A stretch of DNA of 64,000 nucleotides from Cryptomeria japonica (Eukaryota; Streptophyta; Pinopsida; Cupressales; Cupressaceae), in assembly GCF_030272615.1 (NCBI RefSeq), contig NC_081405.1, positions 608,022,677-608,086,676 on the forward strand. Reading direction: 5' to 3'. The notes under the pieces were generated by a model. The model had not been told where the DNA came from. It did no database searches and was given only the letters and a program-made list of their open reading frames with translations. Each line of letters begins with the position of its first letter. The stretch's first letter is position 1. Below are positions 59,775-64,000 of this stretch, piece after piece. The position numbers were made by a program, and so were the translations under genes.

Positions 59775-62700
59775 TCCCTAGATTGTTGGGAGTGATTTTA
59801 ACATGATTGAATGCCCAAAAGACAAGCTAGGTGGCCTTAACCTAAAATGGAAGGGTGGGGAGAAATTTCACTAGGCCAGGTTGAACAATAAACTAAGGTT
59901 ATTTGATCCTCTAGAAGGTCTAAAGGAGTATGCTGATATATGGTATACATGGTGCAACTTCCAACAAGGGAGGAAAGTAATACACTGTAGGCTAGATAGG
60001 TTTAATGCGAATAAAGATTTCTTCTCCTTCAAGCAAGAGGATAACATAACTATAGTGAAGGTATGTCCGTTCACCTTCTCAGATCACCATCTAGTTATTG
60101 CATAGATTATATTACAGTATAACTCTACCTCGCCTTTTGTGAGGGAGGAAAAAAATATCCTTAATATCGGTTTATCAGAGGGTCAGGATATTAGGAATGA
60201 TATCTACATGATTAGGAAAATGAATAAATGGGATTGTCAAACCCTATTTTCTATTGATAAATGGAACAAAAATGTTGAGAGTTGGAAGAACCTTGTACAA
60301 ATACCTAGTAAGAATAAAGCCAAAGATGGTAGGAAACTAGAAAGGGATTTAGGGGATAATCTTTAAGTGATGAAAGCCCATAACCAAAATGAGCTTGCCA
60401 ATCCAAAGATTTCTAACTCTCTATCTCATACCAATGACATGGTAAGAAACATTCAACATAAAAAAATACAAAGAATTAAATTGACAACTACAATCAATTG
60501 GTTGCACCATGGAGATAAAGGCTCCAAATTCTTCTTTAATATGTTGAGACAGAAGGAATACAAGGAAATAATTGAAATAATCGAGGAAGATGGTAAGTAT
60601 TTGGTGGATATTGAGGATATTAAAGCCATTTTTTTTCTCTACTACTAGAAGCTATTCACCTCTGAAGGCAATTTCCCCTCTAGTCTCTCTACTGGTGATA
60701 AATGTAAGGCTTTCATCCTAGAAAGGATCTCAGATAGAAAGGTTGGCTCTCTCAATAAACATCTTTCAATTGAAGAAATTCATAAGGCCATTAGTTCCCT
60801 TAACAATGATAAGGACCTAAGGTTTGATGGATTTCCTATTGAGTTTTACAAAGGAGTTAAGAATCTTTTTAACAAGGACTTGTTGCAGATATATGAGGAA
60901 TCTCTAGCCAGAGGTACCTTAGGTGCTTAAATTAATAAAGGGGTGGTTAAAAACCTCCCTAATGATGGAGACAAATCTCTTATTATAAATCGGAGGCCAA
61001 TAAATTGGTTGAATGTTTCTTACAAAATACTTTCCATGATTATTTCTATTAGACTTGTGTATATTCTGCCTACTTTGTAAGCAATACTTGTTTTGTTAAG
61101 GGAAGATATATTCTTTAGAACCTATTTAGAAGTTGGAAAGCCATGAATTGGAAAAAATCAGCCAAATAGAATGTTGCGATGTTCCTCATTGATTATGAGA
61201 AGGCTTATGATCGAATAGAGTGAAGCTTCCTCACTATGAAGTTGGAAGCTTTTGAATTCCGAAATGAATTTTGTACACTGGTTAGGGTCCTTCTTAATGA
61301 CACCTCTAGACAAGTTGAGGTTAATTCTTCCCATAATAAATCCCTCAAGATGAGAAGATATATTAGGAAAGGATTCTCGCTGGCTCCTAGCTCATTTTCT
61401 ATTGTCTTTGATGTTATTTACTATCCGCTTAAAGAATCTTCCTTGTTGCTAAGGATTAAAGGCATTTCTTTACCTAATAATGTGGATTTGATTAATATCC
61501 AATTTGAAAATGATGCAACCCTTTTTATAGAGCCTGAGGAGGTCAATATGAACTCCTTAATGTTAAAACTTAATGTGTTTTGTGAGTCCTCAGGGGCCAA
61601 AATATCAGTATCCAAATCCACACTTCTTGGATATGATGATGGCTCTCCCACATGGCTTAATAAGTATAATTATTAATGGGGATGCCCCCCCAATCAAGTT
61701 ATATACTTGGGCATCTCCTTCTCTGTTAACCCCTGTCTAAAAGAAATGTGGTTATGGTTTAAAGGAAAATTAGACAACAATATTGGCAAATGGAATAAGC
61801 AATTTATTCGTCTCTTGCTAGCATAATTTAGGTTTGTCAAAAGATGCTATCTTCCTATAGCTTTTATTAGGCTTGAATCTGGATGTTTAGTAACTAACAA
61901 ATTATTGATATTCAAAATACCATTAGGAATTTCCTAAGGTTTGATGGGAAAGGTAATAGGAAGTGGCACTCAATTAAATGGAGCTAGTGTTGTCTTAGTA
62001 AGAAGGGAAAACTGGGGTTGAAGAACCTCAAAATATAAGGGATTTCTCTAGCTACCAAATGGATCTTTAATGATCTTGAAGGGAAAGAACCATGTAAGGT
62101 TTTAATAAAAAATAACATAAAGCTTATTGTTCCTAAGAAAGACAAGGGCTAGAAAATGCTCCCATTTAGTGACCTCATGACTAGCAATTTCCTTGTCTCC
62201 TCGACTGGTTCTAATATTTTCAAGGCAATATGGAATGCTTGGGAACTCGCTAGAAAATTGATCTCTAATAGTAGGATTCTTAGCAATGATTTATATATTT
62301 GTAGTGAAAGATATATCTAGTGGAATTTATTTTACAAGGGTAGACCTCTAGCTGCCACTAAGGATGCTCTACCAAAAGTTAAAAATTTGGTTGTTTCAAT
62401 AATATAATTTCTAATATTCAATAACCTCTTGGTTTGAGCTCTCTTAGAAATTTTAGTTTGCTACATCCAATTGGAGGACATACTCCATGTTAAAGGAGCC
62501 TCCTCTCACTCTCCATCTCCCTAAGCCGTGTGCTATGGATGAAGATAGATATTGTTCCTTTACCTAGGTGGATGACACTCTGCTGATGAGGACCAAAGCT
62601 AAGATGATCTATGATTCTTTATGCTATAATTCTTATTTGATTATGCATGTTAACTTTATGTGGTAAATGGATTGCATTATTATGGATTAGCAAAAATAAA

Positions 62701-62900
62701 TTACTTGGTAATGGGGCAGTGATATTGCTCCTAAAAATAAAGGCTTCATTGGCTCTTTATTCTTTATAGGCTCCCCTTTAAGAATAACCAACATGACATT
62801 TTTATTTATAATATATGTAGGGTAGCTAAATCTAACATGCATATCTTTTTGGATTGTATTACTGCTTAAGAATTCTAGAACTTATTTGGGATTAAATTTT
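59775..62900 (+). mobile_element. LINE 'C' relic (endonuclease end, RT)
   Basis: A 5'-truncated or decayed LINE on the plus strand. It opens in the endonuclease (GSDFNMIECPKDKLGG at ~59790; LDRFNANKDFFSF; PFTFSDHHLVIA at ~60070-60105, the SDH motif). It continues through the RT linker (INWLHHGDKGSKFFFNML, ~60495-60545), RT blocks (SLNNDKDLRFDGFPIEFYK ~60795-60850, INRRPINWLNVSYKIL, LIDYEKAYDRIE ~61190-61220, QFENDATLFIEP ~61500-61535 for the FADD box, YLGISFSVNP ~61700) and thumb remnants to ~62100. The D-D of the FADD box has decayed to END. It differs in text from LINEs A and B, so it is a distinct family. Confidence 0.75.
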
Positions 62901-62914
62901 CATTATGGATCAAT

Positions 62915-63566
62915 TTTCTTTTTTATTAAAGATCAAACAAGTTTTGGAAACCCCTTACAACAAGTTTTGAACACACCTAAAATCCTAGGATTTTGCATGG
63001 ATCTAGAACCCAAAGAATAACATTGCCAAAAGATTCAACATAGACTACCAACAATCCAACCTCAACCTAACAATTAAGAATGATCATTGAAGAACCAACT
63101 AAGAAAAGGAGGCCAAAGCCATCGTATAAAAAACTCACACAACACTGAAAGATGCCAATAAAATAAAATTCAAGAGTTTTATCAAGGCTCCCTTAACCTT
63201 CACCAGATAGCAAGGGTTTTTCCAGGCACCCATAACTTTAACATTGGGTTTTAACAAGGATCCTAAAACCATACCATCTAGAGTCTTCAAGAGAAGCATA
63301 AGGAAACAATCTAGAACTAGAGGGTTTTGAAAGGCTCCCAAAACCATCAAGTTGAAACCAATAAAGACAATCTATTTGAAATTTATCTCCCTACCATCAT
63401 AACTCCTTTCCACCTCAATATGAAGAAGACCCACCTCAATAGGAATTGAATGGAAATAGACTACCAGCTAGACCAACCAAACACCCTTCAACCTTACCAA
63501 GAAACACTTCCTATCTTCTCCAACAATAACCATCTTCACCTCAATAGAAGATAGCTCGAGCTCAAT
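62915..63566 (-). mobile_element. Truncated LINE 3' end, minus strand (probable)
   Basis: The minus strand ends 'acttgtttgatctttaat' followed by A-rich sequence at ~62915-62930, a plant LINE-type tail. The preceding 600 bases hold only Leu-rich pseudo-frames. No target duplication was found, and its upstream limit is where copy 2 of the LTR fragment begins. Confidence 0.4.
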
Positions 63567-64000
63567 AGAAAACTCCTGCATTGCTTGATTGTTATTTATT
63601 TCAATAAAAAAATGAATATTAGTTGAAAAATATTTTCTTAAAGATACATATCAGTTGTTTTTTTAATTTCCACTAAATGTTTTGGGATGTTACATATTCT
63701 ATTAGAGCTACCAAGTTCGATAGTGAACCTTAGTCTCGCCATGAAAAAAATTGAGTAGAAACTTAACATACACTATTGTGCTTCAGAGGGTGCGATTGTG
63801 ACGAACAACTTGGAAGAAAGTTTGAAACCCCTTATGGGTTCACCTTTGGAATCTTTGTCTCATGCATGACTATAGATTTTTTTCATTTCCCTCAGATACA
63901 AAGACAATGGTTGAGGTGATTGACCAGCTTCGAAGAGAAAGACGTGATTGGACAATTGCCAACAAAGAAGCATTCAAGGCATCCATTTTGAAGAAACTTG
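63567..64000 (+). mobile_element. Retrotransposon LTR-end / PBS / gag-start fragment, copy 2
   Basis: Homologous to 57806-58240: LTR-like end gggatgttaca (~63683-63693), PBS-like attagagctacc, then the gag-start frame without its ATG (VEVIDQLRRERRDWTIANKE, ~63910-63970). It runs off the window end, so a longer element may follow. Confidence 0.55.

Overview
This window looks like nuclear DNA from a large, repeat-rich plant genome, most likely a gymnosperm (conifer-like). That inference rests on very A+T-rich gene-poor sequence, plant L1-type LINEs with DUF4283-like ORF1 and RNase H, a Ty3/gypsy chromovirus with a tRNA-iMet primer site and unusually long LTRs, and plant-specific gene fragments (a TIR domain with the conifer-style NHRGPD and PSELR motifs, a TIFY/JAZ-like fragment, an Agenet/Tudor-like ORF). 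There is no bacterial or organellar gene organisation, and no tRNA, rRNA or CRISPR was seen.

Layout. 573-8955 (+): decayed L1-type LINE 'A' bounded by an 11-bp target-site duplication (TSD) and interrupted by a non-coding LTR-like block. 8967-11539: A+T-rich sequence with no recognised gene. 11559-19691 (-): better preserved L1-type LINE 'B' bounded by a 19-bp TSD, with ORF1, endonuclease, RT, zf-RVT, RNase H and an unexpected third ORF with an Arg/Gly-rich tail. 20652-33496 (+): Ty3/gypsy (Tekay/Del-like) element with 4.2-kb and 3.7-kb LTRs, PBS, gag, protease, RT, RNase H, integrase, chromodomain-like tail and PPT; it carries many stops, mostly TAG where CAG is expected, and a 79-bp duplication in RT. 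It lies between a degenerate coiled-coil relic and a minus-strand TIR fragment. 34.7-36.2 kb: two truncated LINE tails with TSDs. 38.3-38.8 kb: broken TIFY/JAZ-like gene. 39549-45268 (-): a 5.7-kb coding-free LTR-like unit with a perfect 5-bp TSD. 49665-53743 (-): a 4.1-kb solo LTR with a perfect 5-bp TSD, related to the gypsy LTR. 57154-57588 (+): intact single-exon Agenet-domain ORF, the best host-gene candidate. 57.8-58.3 and 63.57-64.0 kb: two copies of an LTR-end/PBS/gag-start segment from another retrotransposon. 58975-59370: unknown 131-codon ORF. 59.8-62.9 kb: third LINE relic.

The genes do not form a pathway. The window is a stack of retrotransposon insertions around small host-gene pieces. 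The least-explained signals are the compact hairpin-forming G+C blocks at equivalent positions inside two related long-LTR families, and the third ORF downstream of RNase H in LINE B. All calls come from reading the sequence; no homology search was run.
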